Shown: positions 35,699 through 44,509 of the stretch, piece by piece
Layout: each line of letters begins with the position of its first letter
Numbering within the stretch: the stretch's first letter is position 1
From: Betaproteobacteria bacterium
Lineage (GTDB): Bacteria; Pseudomonadota; Gammaproteobacteria; Burkholderiales; Casimicrobiaceae
Direction: 5' to 3'
DNA length: 64,000 bases
NCBI GenBank assembly: GCA_016720425.1
Contig: JADKKQ010000001.1
Span: 682,001-746,000, forward strand
Made by a program: the position numbers and the translations under genes
The notes under the pieces: generated by a model
Database searches by the model: none
Seen by the model: the letters and a program-made list of their open reading frames with translations, nothing else
What the model was told of the DNA's origin: nothing

Positions 35699-36634
35699 AT
35701 GACCGGCGCCGATCCCCGCGCGGGCCCGCTCCGGTCGTCCCGCGGACAGGCGATCCTCGCCCGCCTCGACGCCTACGAGAGGCTCGTCCGTCTGGACAAG
35801 CCGATCGGCATCCTGCTGCTGCTGTGGCCGACGCTCGCCGCGCTGTGGATCGCCGCCCGCGGCGCGCCGACCTGGACGCAGGTGCTGGTGTTCACGATGG
35901 GCACCGTGCTGATGCGCTCGGCCGGCTGCGCGATCAACGACTGGGCCGACCGGGCCTTCGACCCGCACGTGCAGCGCACCGCGCAGCGCCCGCTGGCCTC
36001 CGGCGAGGTCACCGCCGCGGAAGCGGTGCTGGTCGCCGCGGTGCTCGCGTTCTGCGCCTTCCTGATGGTGCTGGCGACCAACCCGACGACGATCCTGCTG
36101 TCGCTGCCGGCGGTGGTCATCGCCGGCGTGTATCCGTTCTTCAAGCGCTTCTTCGCGCTGCCGCAGGCGTTTCTGGGCATCGCCTTCTCGTTCGGGATCC
36201 CGATGGCCTTCGCCGCGGTGTTCGACGAGGTGCCCGCCATCGCCTGGTGGATGCTCGCCGCCAACCTGTTCTGGGTGATCGCCTACGACACCGAGTACGC
36301 GATGGTCGACCGCGACGACGACGTCAGGCTCGGCCTGCGGACGTCGGCGATCGCCTTCGGGCGCTTCGACGTGGCCGCGGTGATGCTCTGCTATGCCGTC
36401 TACCTCGGCGCCATGGTGGGCGTCGGCCTGGCGCGCCACCTCGGTGCGCTCTACTACGCCGGCCTCGTCGCCGCGGCGGGCTGCGCGCTGTGGCACGGCT
36501 GGCTCATCCGCGGGCGCGACCGGATGCGCTGCTTCGCCGCGTTCCTGCACAACCACTGGCTGGGGTTCGCGGTCTTCGCCGGCGTCGCGGCCGACTTCGC
36601 GTGGCGGCTGGGTGCGTGGCCGCGCGGTTGGTGA
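35699..36634 (+). CDS. ubiA: 4-hydroxybenzoate octaprenyltransferase
   Basis: Membrane prenyltransferase that attaches the polyprenyl tail to 4-hydroxybenzoate in ubiquinone synthesis. It has 311 residues with eight or nine hydrophobic helices. The two Asp-rich motifs for diphosphate-Mg2+ binding are CAINDWADRAFD (N-D-x-x-D, about residues 78-89) and DTEYAMVDRDDD (about residues 197-208). RLDKPIGILLLLWPTLAALW is the UbiA-specific first helix. ubiD, the decarboxylase of a later step, is 6 kb downstream. Confidence 0.95.
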   Translation: MTGADPRAGPLRSSRGQAILARLDAYERLVRLDKPIGILLLLWPTLAALWIAARGAPTWTQVLVFTMGTVLMRSAGCAINDWADRAFDPHVQRTAQRPLASGEVTAAEAVLVAAVLAFCAFLMVLATNPTTILLSLPAVVIAGVYPFFKRFFALPQAFLGIAFSFGIPMAFAAVFDEVPAIAWWMLAANLFWVIAYDTEYAMVDRDDDVRLGLRTSAIAFGRFDVAAVMLCYAVYLGAMVGVGLARHLGALYYAGLVAAAGCALWHGWLIRGRDRMRCFAAFLHNHWLGFAVFAGVAADFAWRLGAWPRGW

Positions 36635-36657
36635 CGACTCGCTGCGGCAAGAACGGC

Positions 36658-36680
36658 ACGGGCGCCGCGCGGGCGCCCGT
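36658..36680. terminator. Bidirectional terminator-like hairpin between ubiA and ompW
   Basis: ACGGGCGCC (36658-36666) and GGCGCCCGT (36672-36680) form a perfect 9-bp GC-rich stem with a five-base loop in the 71-base convergent gap. There is no T-run. Position and symmetry fit a terminator serving both genes. Confidence 0.55.
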
Positions 36681-36705
36681 TCGCGATTGCCGGCGGCCGC
36701 CGCGA

Positions 36706-37302
36706 TCAGAACCGCCAGCCCACGCCGATGCCGAAGACCCAGGGGTCGATCTTGAGGTCGCCGATGGTCGCGCCGTTGGCGGTCACGTCGTTGCCGACCC
36801 AGAGGTATTTGACGTCGAAGTTGAGGTAGACGTTCTTCTGGATCTCGTAGTCGAGGCCGGCCTGCAGCGCGCCGCCGACGCTCCAGTCGTCGGAGAGACC
36901 CAGCGGCGAGGTGAGCCCGACGTTGTAGAAGTAGGTGAAATTGACGCCGCCGCCGACGTAGGGCTTCCACGCGCCGAGGTCGGTGAAGTGATACTGCAGC
37001 GTGACCGTCGGCGGCAGGATGCTGACCTTGCCGATGCTCTGGCCGTTGAGCGAGACTTCGTGACGCGCCGTGCCGAGAACCAGCTCGGCGGCGAGGTTCT
37101 TGCTGTAGAAATAGGTGAAGTCGAGTTCCGGCACCCAGGCGTTGTCGACGTCGAGGCCGTTGATCGACGAGCTCACGTTCGGCTCGATATCGATCGCGCG
37201 CACGCGCGCCATCCAGTTCTGCGCGTCGGCGGTGGCGGGCAGGGCCAGCGGCAGCGCCAGCAGCAGTGCGGCGGCGAGGGGGCGAAGGGCGGGTGGGTTC
37301 AT
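36706..37302 (-). CDS. ompW: Outer-membrane protein OmpW
   Basis: A 198-residue eight-stranded beta-barrel porin. The signal peptide MNPPALRPLAAALLLALPLA is cleaved after ATADA near residue 26. Signatures are SINGLDVDNAWVPELDFTYF, AAELVLGTARHEVSLNG, TVTLQYHFTDLGAWKPYVGG and DWSVGGALQAGLDYEI. The terminal Phe (VGWRF) is the usual barrel-assembly signal. OmpW forms a narrow hydrophobic channel and in E. coli is induced under oxygen limitation by FNR. An FNR-type box lies 85 bases upstream here. Confidence 0.95.
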   Translation of the reverse strand: MNPPALRPLAAALLLALPLALPATADAQNWMARVRAIDIEPNVSSSINGLDVDNAWVPELDFTYFYSKNLAAELVLGTARHEVSLNGQSIGKVSILPPTVTLQYHFTDLGAWKPYVGGGVNFTYFYNVGLTSPLGLSDDWSVGGALQAGLDYEIQKNVYLNFDVKYLWVGNDVTANGATIGDLKIDPWVFGIGVGWRF

Positions 37303-37357
37303 GTCAGGGCTCCAGCGGAAAGGCGCGAGCAGCGCCGAGGATCGAAGGCTCGACTGC

Positions 37358-37400
37358 AGCCTAGTTGGGGTGCCGGCAGCGCCGGTTGACCTGCGTCAAG
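37358..37400 (-). promoter_or_regulatory. FNR/CRP-family box and candidate ompW promoter
   Basis: TTGAC-CTGC-GTCAA (37387-37400) is a perfect palindrome matching the FNR/ANR/DNR consensus TTGAY-N4-RTCAA. A -10-like TAGGCT (37363-37358, minus strand) would place transcription start about 42 bases from the box centre, the normal distance for class II FNR activation. The box is also only 17 bases before the start of the divergent DNA glycosylase gene. Confidence 0.6.
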
Positions 37401-37416
37401 ACGCGGACTCCTGACC

Positions 37417-37944
37417 ATGAGGTCGAGACGGACTGTTGCAGCAAGGCAACGCGGGCTGGCGCCGGTCTGGGGCCCCGGCACGAGGGTGCTGGTGCTGGGC
37501 AGCTTTCCCGGCGCGGCGTCGCTCGCCGCCGGCCAGTATTACGCGCATCCGCGCAACCACTTCTGGCCGCTGCTCGGCGAGCTGCTCCGGCTGCCGCTGC
37601 CGAACTGGCCTTACGAGCGGCGCGTGCGGGCCCTCGGCGACGCCGGTGTCGGGCTGTGGGACACGATCGTCGCGTGCGCGCGCGACGGCAGCCTCGACGG
37701 CGCGATTCGCGATCCGGAGTGGGGCGATCCCGCGGTCGCGCTCGCCGCGGCGCCGGCGATCGCGCTGGTGTGTTTCAATGGGCAGACGGCGGCGCGTGCG
37801 CAGCCCCGGTGGCGCGCCGCGGGGCTGGCGACGGTGGCGCTGCCTTCGACCAGCCCGGCGTACACGCGGCCGCTGGCCGAGAAGCTCGCGGCGTGGCGCG
37901 TCGTGGCCGACACCTTGCGCGCGGCAGACAGGCAGATCCGATGA
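37417..37944 (+). CDS. DNA glycosylase of UDG family 6 (hypoxanthine/deoxyinosine type)
   Basis: A 175-residue uracil-DNA-glycosylase-fold protein: GSFPGAASLAAGQYYAHPRN near residues 28-47, with the following HFWPLL giving the family's motif A region with its Asn, VGLWDTIVACARDGSLDGAI, and motif B LPSTSPAYT near 145-153. This pattern is that of the deoxyinosine (HDG) branch, which removes hypoxanthine and sometimes uracil from DNA. Its stop overlaps the next start (ATGA), so it is coupled to the hydrolase gene. Confidence 0.82.
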   Translation: MRSRRTVAARQRGLAPVWGPGTRVLVLGSFPGAASLAAGQYYAHPRNHFWPLLGELLRLPLPNWPYERRVRALGDAGVGLWDTIVACARDGSLDGAIRDPEWGDPAVALAAAPAIALVCFNGQTAARAQPRWRAAGLATVALPSTSPAYTRPLAEKLAAWRVVADTLRAADRQIR

Positions 37945-38942
37945 GCGATTGGCGCATGGCGATGCTGGCCGCGGCGACGATCCTCGGCGCGCTGCCGGTG
38001 GCTGCGGCCCCGGCCGGCGAGCGCGTCAGCTTCGAGTCGTCGGCGCCCGATCCGGCCACCGGCAAACCCGTGACCGTCCAGGGCCTGCTGTTCCGGCCCG
38101 CAGCGGCGGCGGCGCCGGACCCGCGCCGCCGGCCGGCCGTCGTCGCCCTGCACGGCTGCGGCGGCATGTACAGCGCGGTGAAGAGCCGGCGCGACGCGCT
38201 GTCGGCCCGGCACCAAGCGATGGCGGAGCTGCTGGTCGCCGAAGGCTACGTCGTGCTGTTTCCCGACAGCTTTCGTTCGCGCGGCGTCGAGGAGATATGC
38301 ACGCTCGAGAACCGCCGGCGCAGGATCACCGGCACGCACCGCCGGCAGGATGCGCAGGCCGCGCTGGCGTGGCTGCAGCGGCGCGACGACGTGCTCGCCG
38401 ACCGGATCGCGGTGCTGGGCTGGTCGCACGGCGGCAGCGCGGTGCTCGCGGCGCTCGACGGCCGCGCGCCGTCGGTGGCCGCGTGGCGCGACCGCTCGCC
38501 GCAGCCCGCCTACTTTCGCGCCGGCGTCGCGTTCTACCCGGGGTGCGGCGCGCTCGCCAAGGCGCGACGCGGCTACACGCTGGCCGCGCCGCTCACCCTG
38601 TTCGTCGCCGGCAGCGACGACTGGACCGCGCCGGAACCCTGCATCGATATCGCCGCGCGCCTGGCCGCTGCCGGCGAGCCGGCGGCGATCACCGTCTATC
38701 CCGGGGCCCATCACGGCTTCGACGGGCCGTCGTCGCAGCCGCGGTTGCGACTCGACGTTCCCAACGGCGTCAACCCCGGCCGGGGGGTGACCGTGGCGAC
38801 CGACCCTGCGGCCCGCGACGACGCCTATGAGAAACTCAAGACCTTCTTGCGCACGCGTCTCGCCCCGGCGATCACGCCGACCGACGAGGCGTCGCCGGGC
38901 CGCGCCGCGGAGCTGAAGTCACCACAGGAGGGACCGCCATGA
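37941..38942 (+). CDS. Dienelactone-hydrolase-family alpha/beta hydrolase, exported
   Basis: A 333-residue protein with a probable signal sequence (MAMLAAATILGALPVAAAPA). Hydrolase motifs are VALHGCGGMYS (oxyanion loop), nucleophile elbow GWSHGGSAVLAAL, Asp in FVAGSDDWTAPEPC, and His in GAHHGFDG. The family name reflects fold only; the ester or lactone substrate is unknown. ATGA overlaps join it to the glycosylase gene before it and the SDR gene after it, so the three form one tight transcription unit. Confidence 0.8.
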   Translation: MSDWRMAMLAAATILGALPVAAAPAGERVSFESSAPDPATGKPVTVQGLLFRPAAAAAPDPRRRPAVVALHGCGGMYSAVKSRRDALSARHQAMAELLVAEGYVVLFPDSFRSRGVEEICTLENRRRRITGTHRRQDAQAALAWLQRRDDVLADRIAVLGWSHGGSAVLAALDGRAPSVAAWRDRSPQPAYFRAGVAFYPGCGALAKARRGYTLAAPLTLFVAGSDDWTAPEPCIDIAARLAAAGEPAAITVYPGAHHGFDGPSSQPRLRLDVPNGVNPGRGVTVATDPAARDDAYEKLKTFLRTRLAPAITPTDEASPGRAAELKSPQEGPP

Positions 38943-39721
38943 ATCTGGGGCTCGCCGATCGCGTCGTCCTGGTCACCGGCGCCAGCAAGGGCATCGGCTA
39001 CGCCTGCGCCGAGGCGTTCGCCGCCGAGGGTGCGCGGGTCGCGATCGCGTCGCGCAGTCGCGCCAACCTCGACGCGGCGCTCGCGCGCTGGCCGCATCCG
39101 GTCGCGCCGCTGGCCGTGGCGGCCGACCTCTGCCGGGCCGACGCGGCGAAGCGCCTGGTCGACGAGGTCGAGGCGGCACTGGGGCCGATCGACGTGCTCG
39201 TCAACTCCGCCGGCGCGGCGCGGCGGTACGCGCCCGACGATCTCGACGCCGACGCCTGGCACGCGGCGATGGACGCGAAGTTCTTCTCCTACATCCACCC
39301 GCTCGACGTCGTCGTCAAGCGCATGGCCGCGCGCGGGAAGGGCGCGATCGTCAACGTCATCGGCGCGGGCGGCAAGGTCGCGAATCCCCTGCACCTGCCC
39401 GGCGGCGCGGCCAACGCCGCGCTGATGCTGGTCACCGCCGGCCTCGCCACCGCCTATGGCCCGAAGGGCGTGCGCATCAACGGCATCAACCCCGGGTCGA
39501 CGCTGACGGGCCGGGTGCAGGAAGGGCTGGCGGTCGAGGCGCGCCTGACCGGGCTCGCGCCCGAGGAACTCCTCGCGCGCGGCCAGCAGCGGCTGCCGCT
39601 GCGCCGCTACGGCACGCCCGAGGAGGTGGCGCGCGTGGCCGTGTTCCTCGCCTCGGACGCGGCGAGCTACGTCACCGGCGCGATCCTGCCGATGGACGGC
39701 GGCGCGAACCCGATCGTCTGA
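38939..39721 (+). CDS. SDR-family protein lacking the usual catalytic Tyr and Lys
   Basis: A 260-residue SDR fold with an intact cofactor motif (TGASKGIG, residues 14-21) and a typical ending (RYGTPEEVARVAVFLASDAA, YVTGAILPMDGG). The active site is altered: where YxxxK is expected, the sequence reads LPGGAANAALML, giving Gly155 and Asn159. The catalytic Ser region reads NVIGAGGK, without Ser. It may bind NAD(P) and act by a different mechanism, or be non-enzymatic. It overlaps the hydrolase gene by ATGA and is 53 bases before fhs. Confidence 0.85.
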   Translation: MNLGLADRVVLVTGASKGIGYACAEAFAAEGARVAIASRSRANLDAALARWPHPVAPLAVAADLCRADAAKRLVDEVEAALGPIDVLVNSAGAARRYAPDDLDADAWHAAMDAKFFSYIHPLDVVVKRMAARGKGAIVNVIGAGGKVANPLHLPGGAANAALMLVTAGLATAYGPKGVRINGINPGSTLTGRVQEGLAVEARLTGLAPEELLARGQQRLPLRRYGTPEEVARVAVFLASDAASYVTGAILPMDGGANPIV

Positions 39722-39774
39722 CCGCGGCGGCGGCAGGCCGCGAACCCGTCGACAACAACAAGGAAGCCCGACTC

Positions 39775-41448
39775 ATGCTCACCGACCTGGAGATCGCGCA
39801 GCGCGCGAAGCTCGCCCCCATCGCCGACATCGCCGCGCGCCTCGGCATCCCTCCGGAGGCCATCGAGCCCTACGGGCGGACCAAGGCGAAGGTCTCGCTC
39901 GACTGGCTCGCCGGTCTCGAGGGGCGGAAGAACGGCCGCCTCGTCCTGGTCTCGGCGATCAGCCCGACGCCGGCCGGCGAGGGCAAGACGACCACCGTCG
40001 TGGGCCTGGGCGACGCGCTCAACCGCATCGGGAAGCGCACCACGATCTGCCTGCGCGAGCCCTCGCTCGGGCCGGTGTTCGGGATGAAGGGCGGCGCCGC
40101 CGGCGGCGGCTACGCGCAGGTGGTGCCGATGGAGGACATCAACCTCCACTTCACCGGCGACTTTCACGCCATCGGCGTCGCCAACAACCTGCTGGCCGCG
40201 CTGGTCGACAACCACATCCACCACGGCAACGCGCTGGGCATCGACGTGCGCCGCGTCACCTGGAAGCGCGTCGTCGACATGAACGACCGGGCGCTGCGCG
40301 ACATCACCGTCGCCCTCGGCGGGCCGGCCAACGGCTACCCGCGGCAGGACGGCTTCGACATCGTCGTCGCCTCCGAGGTGATGGCGATCTTCTGCCTCGC
40401 CGAGTCGCTGCCCGACCTGCGCACGCGGCTCGCGCGGATCGTCGTCGGCGCCACGCGCGAACAGAAGCCGGTGCGCGCCGGCGACCTCGCCGCCCACGGC
40501 GCGATGACGGCGGTGCTGCGCGATGCGCTGGCCCCGAACCTCGTGCAGACGCTGGAGAACAACCCGGCGTTCATCCACGGCGGCCCGTTCGGCAACATCG
40601 CGCACGGCTGCAACTCGGTCATCGCCACCAAGGCGGCGCTGAAGCTCGCCGACTACGTGGTCACCGAGGCCGGCTTCGGCGCCGACCTCGGGGCCGAGAA
40701 GTTCTTCGACATCAAGTGCCGCAAGGCGGGCCTCGTGCCGGACGCCGTCGTGCTGGTGGCCACGCTGCGGGCGCTGAAGTACCACGGCGGCGTCGAGGTC
40801 GCCGACCTCGGGCGCGAAAATCTCGCGGCGCTGGAGAAGGGCATCGTCAACCTCGAGCGGCACGTGAACAACGTCCGCAATCACTTCGGGCTGCCCTGCG
40901 TCATCGCCGTCAACCGGTTCGCGGCGGACACCGCGGCCGAGATCGACCTCCTCGCGCGCCTGATGGCCCACCACAACGCGCCGGTCGTCGAGGCGAACCA
41001 CTGGGCCGAAGGCGGCGCCGGCGCCGAGGCGCTGGCGCGCGCCGTCGTCGCGACCGTCGACGGCGTGCCGGGCAACTTCCGGCTGATCTACGACGATGCC
41101 GACACGCTGTGGGAGAAGGTCAACAAGGTCGCGAAGACCGTCTACGGCGCATCGGCGGTCACCGCCGACACCAAGGTCCGCGCGCAGATCCGCCGGCTGC
41201 AGGACGAGGGCTACGGCCGCTTCCCGGTGTGCGTCGCCAAGACGCAATACTCGTTCTCGACCGATCCCTTGCTGCGCGGTGCGCCCAGCGGACACGTGAT
41301 GAACATCCGCGAGGTCCGGCTCGCCGCCGGCGCCGAGTTCGTCGTGCTGGTCTGCGGCGACGTGATGACGATGCCGGGGCTGCCGAAGGAACCGGCGGCC
41401 AACCGCATCGACGTCGACGCGGCGGGACGCATCGTCGGGTTGTTCTGA
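39775..41448 (+). CDS. fhs: Formate--tetrahydrofolate ligase
   Basis: Makes 10-formyl-tetrahydrofolate from formate, THF and ATP. A 557-residue protein of full family length. The P-loop is in SPTPAGEGKTTTVVGLGDAL (about residues 64-83), then REPSLGPVFGMKGGAAGGGY, MNDRALRDITVALGG and TEAGFGADLGAEKFFDIKCR. An AAGGAA ribosome site precedes the ATG. It is convergent with the MFS gene. No other one-carbon gene is nearby. Confidence 0.97.
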   Translation: MLTDLEIAQRAKLAPIADIAARLGIPPEAIEPYGRTKAKVSLDWLAGLEGRKNGRLVLVSAISPTPAGEGKTTTVVGLGDALNRIGKRTTICLREPSLGPVFGMKGGAAGGGYAQVVPMEDINLHFTGDFHAIGVANNLLAALVDNHIHHGNALGIDVRRVTWKRVVDMNDRALRDITVALGGPANGYPRQDGFDIVVASEVMAIFCLAESLPDLRTRLARIVVGATREQKPVRAGDLAAHGAMTAVLRDALAPNLVQTLENNPAFIHGGPFGNIAHGCNSVIATKAALKLADYVVTEAGFGADLGAEKFFDIKCRKAGLVPDAVVLVATLRALKYHGGVEVADLGRENLAALEKGIVNLERHVNNVRNHFGLPCVIAVNRFAADTAAEIDLLARLMAHHNAPVVEANHWAEGGAGAEALARAVVATVDGVPGNFRLIYDDADTLWEKVNKVAKTVYGASAVTADTKVRAQIRRLQDEGYGRFPVCVAKTQYSFSTDPLLRGAPSGHVMNIREVRLAAGAEFVVLVCGDVMTMPGLPKEPAANRIDVDAAGRIVGLF

Positions 41449-41480
41449 ACCGGGCCGGCGGCAGGGTTGAGCGCGGCGCT

Positions 41481-42749
41481 TCAGCCCCTGCGGCCTGCGG
41501 TCTCGCGGACGAGCAGCGTGCACAGCGCGCCAAACGCCGCGGCGCCGGCGAGGATCAGGACGCCGCGGTCCCACGCCGCGGCCACGTCGCCGGCGGCGCG
41601 GCCGCGGTCGAGCACGAACCCCACCAGCGGCTGCAGGATGCCGGTGCCGAGGAAGATGCCGACGTTGACGACCGACGTGGCGATGCCCGAGTGCTCGGGG
41701 CGGTTGACCTCCTTGGCGATCGTCCACGACAGCGTGAAGCCGGGGATCAGCAGGCCCATGGCGAAGAACCACGCCAGCGTGGCCGGCAGCGGCCACGCGA
41801 CGTCGAGGACCCACGGCAGCCAGGACAGCGCATAGAGCAACGCATAGACGCGCATGACGCCGCGGCGGCTGCCGAGGCGGTCGGAGACGACGCCGACGAT
41901 CAGCGCGCCCACGGCCACGCCGAACAGCAGCAGGCTCGCGTGCTGCGCGGCGAGCGCGCGCGAGTGACCGTGGACGTCCTGCAGGTACGGCACCGCCCAC
42001 AGCCCGGCGAAGGCGAGAAAGCTGCCGGCCACGCCGAAGTTGACGAAGAATCCCGGCCAGGTGCGCGGGTTCGCCAGCACCTGCCGCAGCGCGCGGGTCC
42101 AGCGGACGCGGTGCGCCGGGGCGGGCGGCGCGTGCACGGCCGCGAAGCCGAGTTCCGCGGGGTGGTCGCGGACGAAGCGCCAGGTCGCCGCGGCGAGCCC
42201 GGTGGAGACGAGCGCCAGGCCGACGAACACCGCCCGCCACGAGGTCTGCGTCACCATCCACGCGAGCGGCGCGCCGGCGATCACGGCGCCGCAGTTGCCG
42301 GCGAACATCGTGATCCCGTTGAGCGTGGCGAAGCGGTTGGCCGGGAACCAGACGGCGCTGATCTTGAGGATCGCGATGAACGCCGTCGACACGCCGATGC
42401 CCACCAGCGTGCGGCCGGCGGCGGCGATCTCCCAGGTCGGCGCGAGCGCGAAGGCGAGCGAGCCCGCGCCGGCCACCAGCGATCCCCCGGCGAGGATGAC
42501 GCGCGGGCCCAGCGTGTCGGCGAGCACGCCGACCGGTATCTGCAGCACCGTGTAGACGTAGAAGTACGTCGCCGCCAGCGTGCCCAGCACCGCGCTGTTG
42601 ATGGCGAAGGCGTGGGCGAGCTCGCCGGCGATCGCCGCCGGCGCGGTGCGGTGGAAGAACGAGAGCACGAAGCTCGCCAGCACGATGCCGAAGACGACGC
42701 GCCGGACGGCGACGAAGCGCGGGTCGGCGACGGTCGCGGCGTTGGCCAT
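41481..42749 (-). CDS. MFS transporter
   Basis: A 422-residue protein with 12 hydrophobic helices. SFFHRTAPAAIAGELAHAFA is in the first part, and the MFS loop-2 signature appears as GVLADTLGPRVILAGGSLVA. The second half has GVVSDRLGSRRGVMRVYALL. The FHRTAPA start resembles the sugar-acid or phthalate-type anion symporters, but the substrate is not determinable. The ATG at 42749 is chosen; an in-frame ATG 16 codons upstream would overlap the ubiD promoter region. Divergent from ubiD. Confidence 0.85.
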   Translation of the reverse strand: MANAATVADPRFVAVRRVVFGIVLASFVLSFFHRTAPAAIAGELAHAFAINSAVLGTLAATYFYVYTVLQIPVGVLADTLGPRVILAGGSLVAGAGSLAFALAPTWEIAAAGRTLVGIGVSTAFIAILKISAVWFPANRFATLNGITMFAGNCGAVIAGAPLAWMVTQTSWRAVFVGLALVSTGLAAATWRFVRDHPAELGFAAVHAPPAPAHRVRWTRALRQVLANPRTWPGFFVNFGVAGSFLAFAGLWAVPYLQDVHGHSRALAAQHASLLLFGVAVGALIVGVVSDRLGSRRGVMRVYALLYALSWLPWVLDVAWPLPATLAWFFAMGLLIPGFTLSWTIAKEVNRPEHSGIATSVVNVGIFLGTGILQPLVGFVLDRGRAAGDVAAAWDRGVLILAGAAAFGALCTLLVRETAGRRG

Positions 42750-42832
42750 CGCCCATTGTACGGGCCGGCAGCGCGCGTTTGGTACCATCGACGCCATCCG
42801 CCGCCACCCGCGCGCGGCCCCCGGACCCCGCC

Positions 42833-44320
42833 ATGAAATACACGGACCTGCGCGACTTCATCGCGCAACTCGAAGCCCGCGGCGAGCTGAAGCGCATCGG
42901 CGTCGAGGTCGACCCCCGGCTCGAGATGACCGAGATCTGCGACCGCGTGCTGAAGGCCGGCGGTCCGGCGCTGCTGTTCGAGAAGCCGAAAGGGCACTCG
43001 ATGCCGGTGCTGGGCAATCTCTTCGGCACGCCGCGCCGCGTCGCCATGGGCATGGGCGAGGACGACGTCGCCGCGCTGCGCGAAATCGGCCGCCTGCTCG
43101 CGTTCCTCAAGGAGCCCGAGCCGCCGAAGGGCCTGAAGGACGCGTGGCAGAACACGCGGCCGGTGTTCATGCAGGTGCTGAACATGGCGCCGAAGGAGCG
43201 CTCGTCGGCGGCGTGCCAGCAGGTGGTGTGGGAGGGCGCCGACGTCGACCTCGCGCGCCTGCCGGTGCAGACCTGCTGGCCGGGCGACGCCGGGCCGCTG
43301 ATCACCTGGGGCCTCACGGTGACGCGCGGACCGTTGAAGACGCGGCAGAACCTCGGCATCTACCGGCAGCAGGTGATCGCGCGCGACAAGGTGATCGTGC
43401 GCTGGCTGGCCCATCGCGGCGGCGCGCTCGATTTCCGCGATCACGCGCGCGCCCACCCGGGCACGCCGTTCCCGGTCGCGGTGGCGCTGGGTGCCGACCC
43501 GGCGACGATCCTGGGCGCGGTGACGCCGGTTCCCGATGCGCTGTCCGAATACCAGTTCGCCGGCCTGCTGCGCGGCTCGCGGACCGAGATCGTCAAGTGC
43601 CTGACCCACGCGTTGCAGGTGCCGGCGGCGGCCGAGATCGTCCTGGAGGGCCATCTGCAGCCCGACGCCGCCGACCCGACCGGCTACGAGACCGCGGCCG
43701 AGGGGCCGTTCGGCGACCACACCGGCTACTACAACGAGGTCGAGCGCTTCCCGGTGCTCACCATCGAGCGCATCACGACGCGGCGGGATCCGATCTACCA
43801 CTCCACCTACACCGGCAAGCCGCCCGACGAGCCCGCGGTGCTGGGCGTGGCGCTGAACGAGGTGTTCGTGCCGCTGCTGCAGAAGCAGTTCCCGGAGATC
43901 GCCGACTTCTACCTGCCGCCCGAAGGCTGTTCGTACCGGCTCGCCGTCGTGGCGCTGAAGAAGCAGTATCCCGGCCACGCCAAGCGGGTGATGTTCGGCG
44001 TCTGGAGCTTCCTGCGCCAGTTCATGTACACCAAGTTCATCGTCGTCACCGACGACGACGTCGACATCCGGGACTGGAAGGAAGTGATCTGGGCGCTGAC
44101 CACGCGCGTCGATCCGGCGCGCGACACGCTGCTGGTCGAGTCGACGCCGATCGACTACCTGGACTTCGCCTCGCCGGTGTCGGGGCTGGGCAGCAAGATG
44201 GGCATCGACGCGACCAACAAGTGGCCGGGCGAGACGCAGCGCGAATGGGGGCGGCCGATCGCGATGGACGCCGCGGTCAAGGCGCGCGTCGACGCGCTGT
44301 GGGGTGCGCTGGGTCTGTGA
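42833..44320 (+). CDS. ubiD: 4-hydroxy-3-polyprenylbenzoate decarboxylase UbiD
   Basis: Prenylated-FMN decarboxylase of ubiquinone synthesis, 495 residues. It starts MKYTDLRDFIAQLEARGELK. Signatures are LPVQTCWPGDAGPLITWGLT, NLGIYRQQVI (Arg/Tyr region), FGDHTGYYNEVERFPV with the catalytic acidic residues, and YHSTYTGKPPDEPAVLG. The ATG at 42833 matches the family start; an earlier in-frame ATG adds only low-complexity sequence. Its flavin-prenyltransferase partner UbiX is not in the window. A MITE follows 42 bases after the stop. Confidence 0.95.
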   Translation: MKYTDLRDFIAQLEARGELKRIGVEVDPRLEMTEICDRVLKAGGPALLFEKPKGHSMPVLGNLFGTPRRVAMGMGEDDVAALREIGRLLAFLKEPEPPKGLKDAWQNTRPVFMQVLNMAPKERSSAACQQVVWEGADVDLARLPVQTCWPGDAGPLITWGLTVTRGPLKTRQNLGIYRQQVIARDKVIVRWLAHRGGALDFRDHARAHPGTPFPVAVALGADPATILGAVTPVPDALSEYQFAGLLRGSRTEIVKCLTHALQVPAAAEIVLEGHLQPDAADPTGYETAAEGPFGDHTGYYNEVERFPVLTIERITTRRDPIYHSTYTGKPPDEPAVLGVALNEVFVPLLQKQFPEIADFYLPPEGCSYRLAVVALKKQYPGHAKRVMFGVWSFLRQFMYTKFIVVTDDDVDIRDWKEVIWALTTRVDPARDTLLVESTPIDYLDFASPVSGLGSKMGIDATNKWPGETQREWGRPIAMDAAVKARVDALWGALGL

Positions 44321-44362
44321 GCGCGCCGCCGCATGCCGGCGGCACGCGCCGCCGCTGCAGGT

Positions 44363-44509
44363 TCAAAAGTCGTGAAGAAATCGTCGCGAGCGGCCCGAGG
44401 GCAAGGCGCACGGAGCGCAGCGACGAGACATATCATCGAGATAGGCGAGGAGCGAGCACCGCGCAACGCAGCCATCGGGACGCGCAGTAGATTTATTCAC
44501 GACTTTTCA
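44363..44509. mobile_element. 147-bp MITE-like element with 19-bp terminal inverted repeats
   Basis: The left end TCAAAAGTCGTGAAGAAAT (44363-44381) and the right end read on the other strand, TGAAAAGTCGTGAATAAAT (44509-44491), match at 17 of 19 positions. The interior is itself an imperfect long hairpin centred near ATATCATCGAGATAG. No coding capacity. Small size, terminal repeats and a folding interior define a MITE. Its right end supplies the TGA stop of the yqjK-like gene. No flanking duplication is obvious. Confidence 0.7.
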
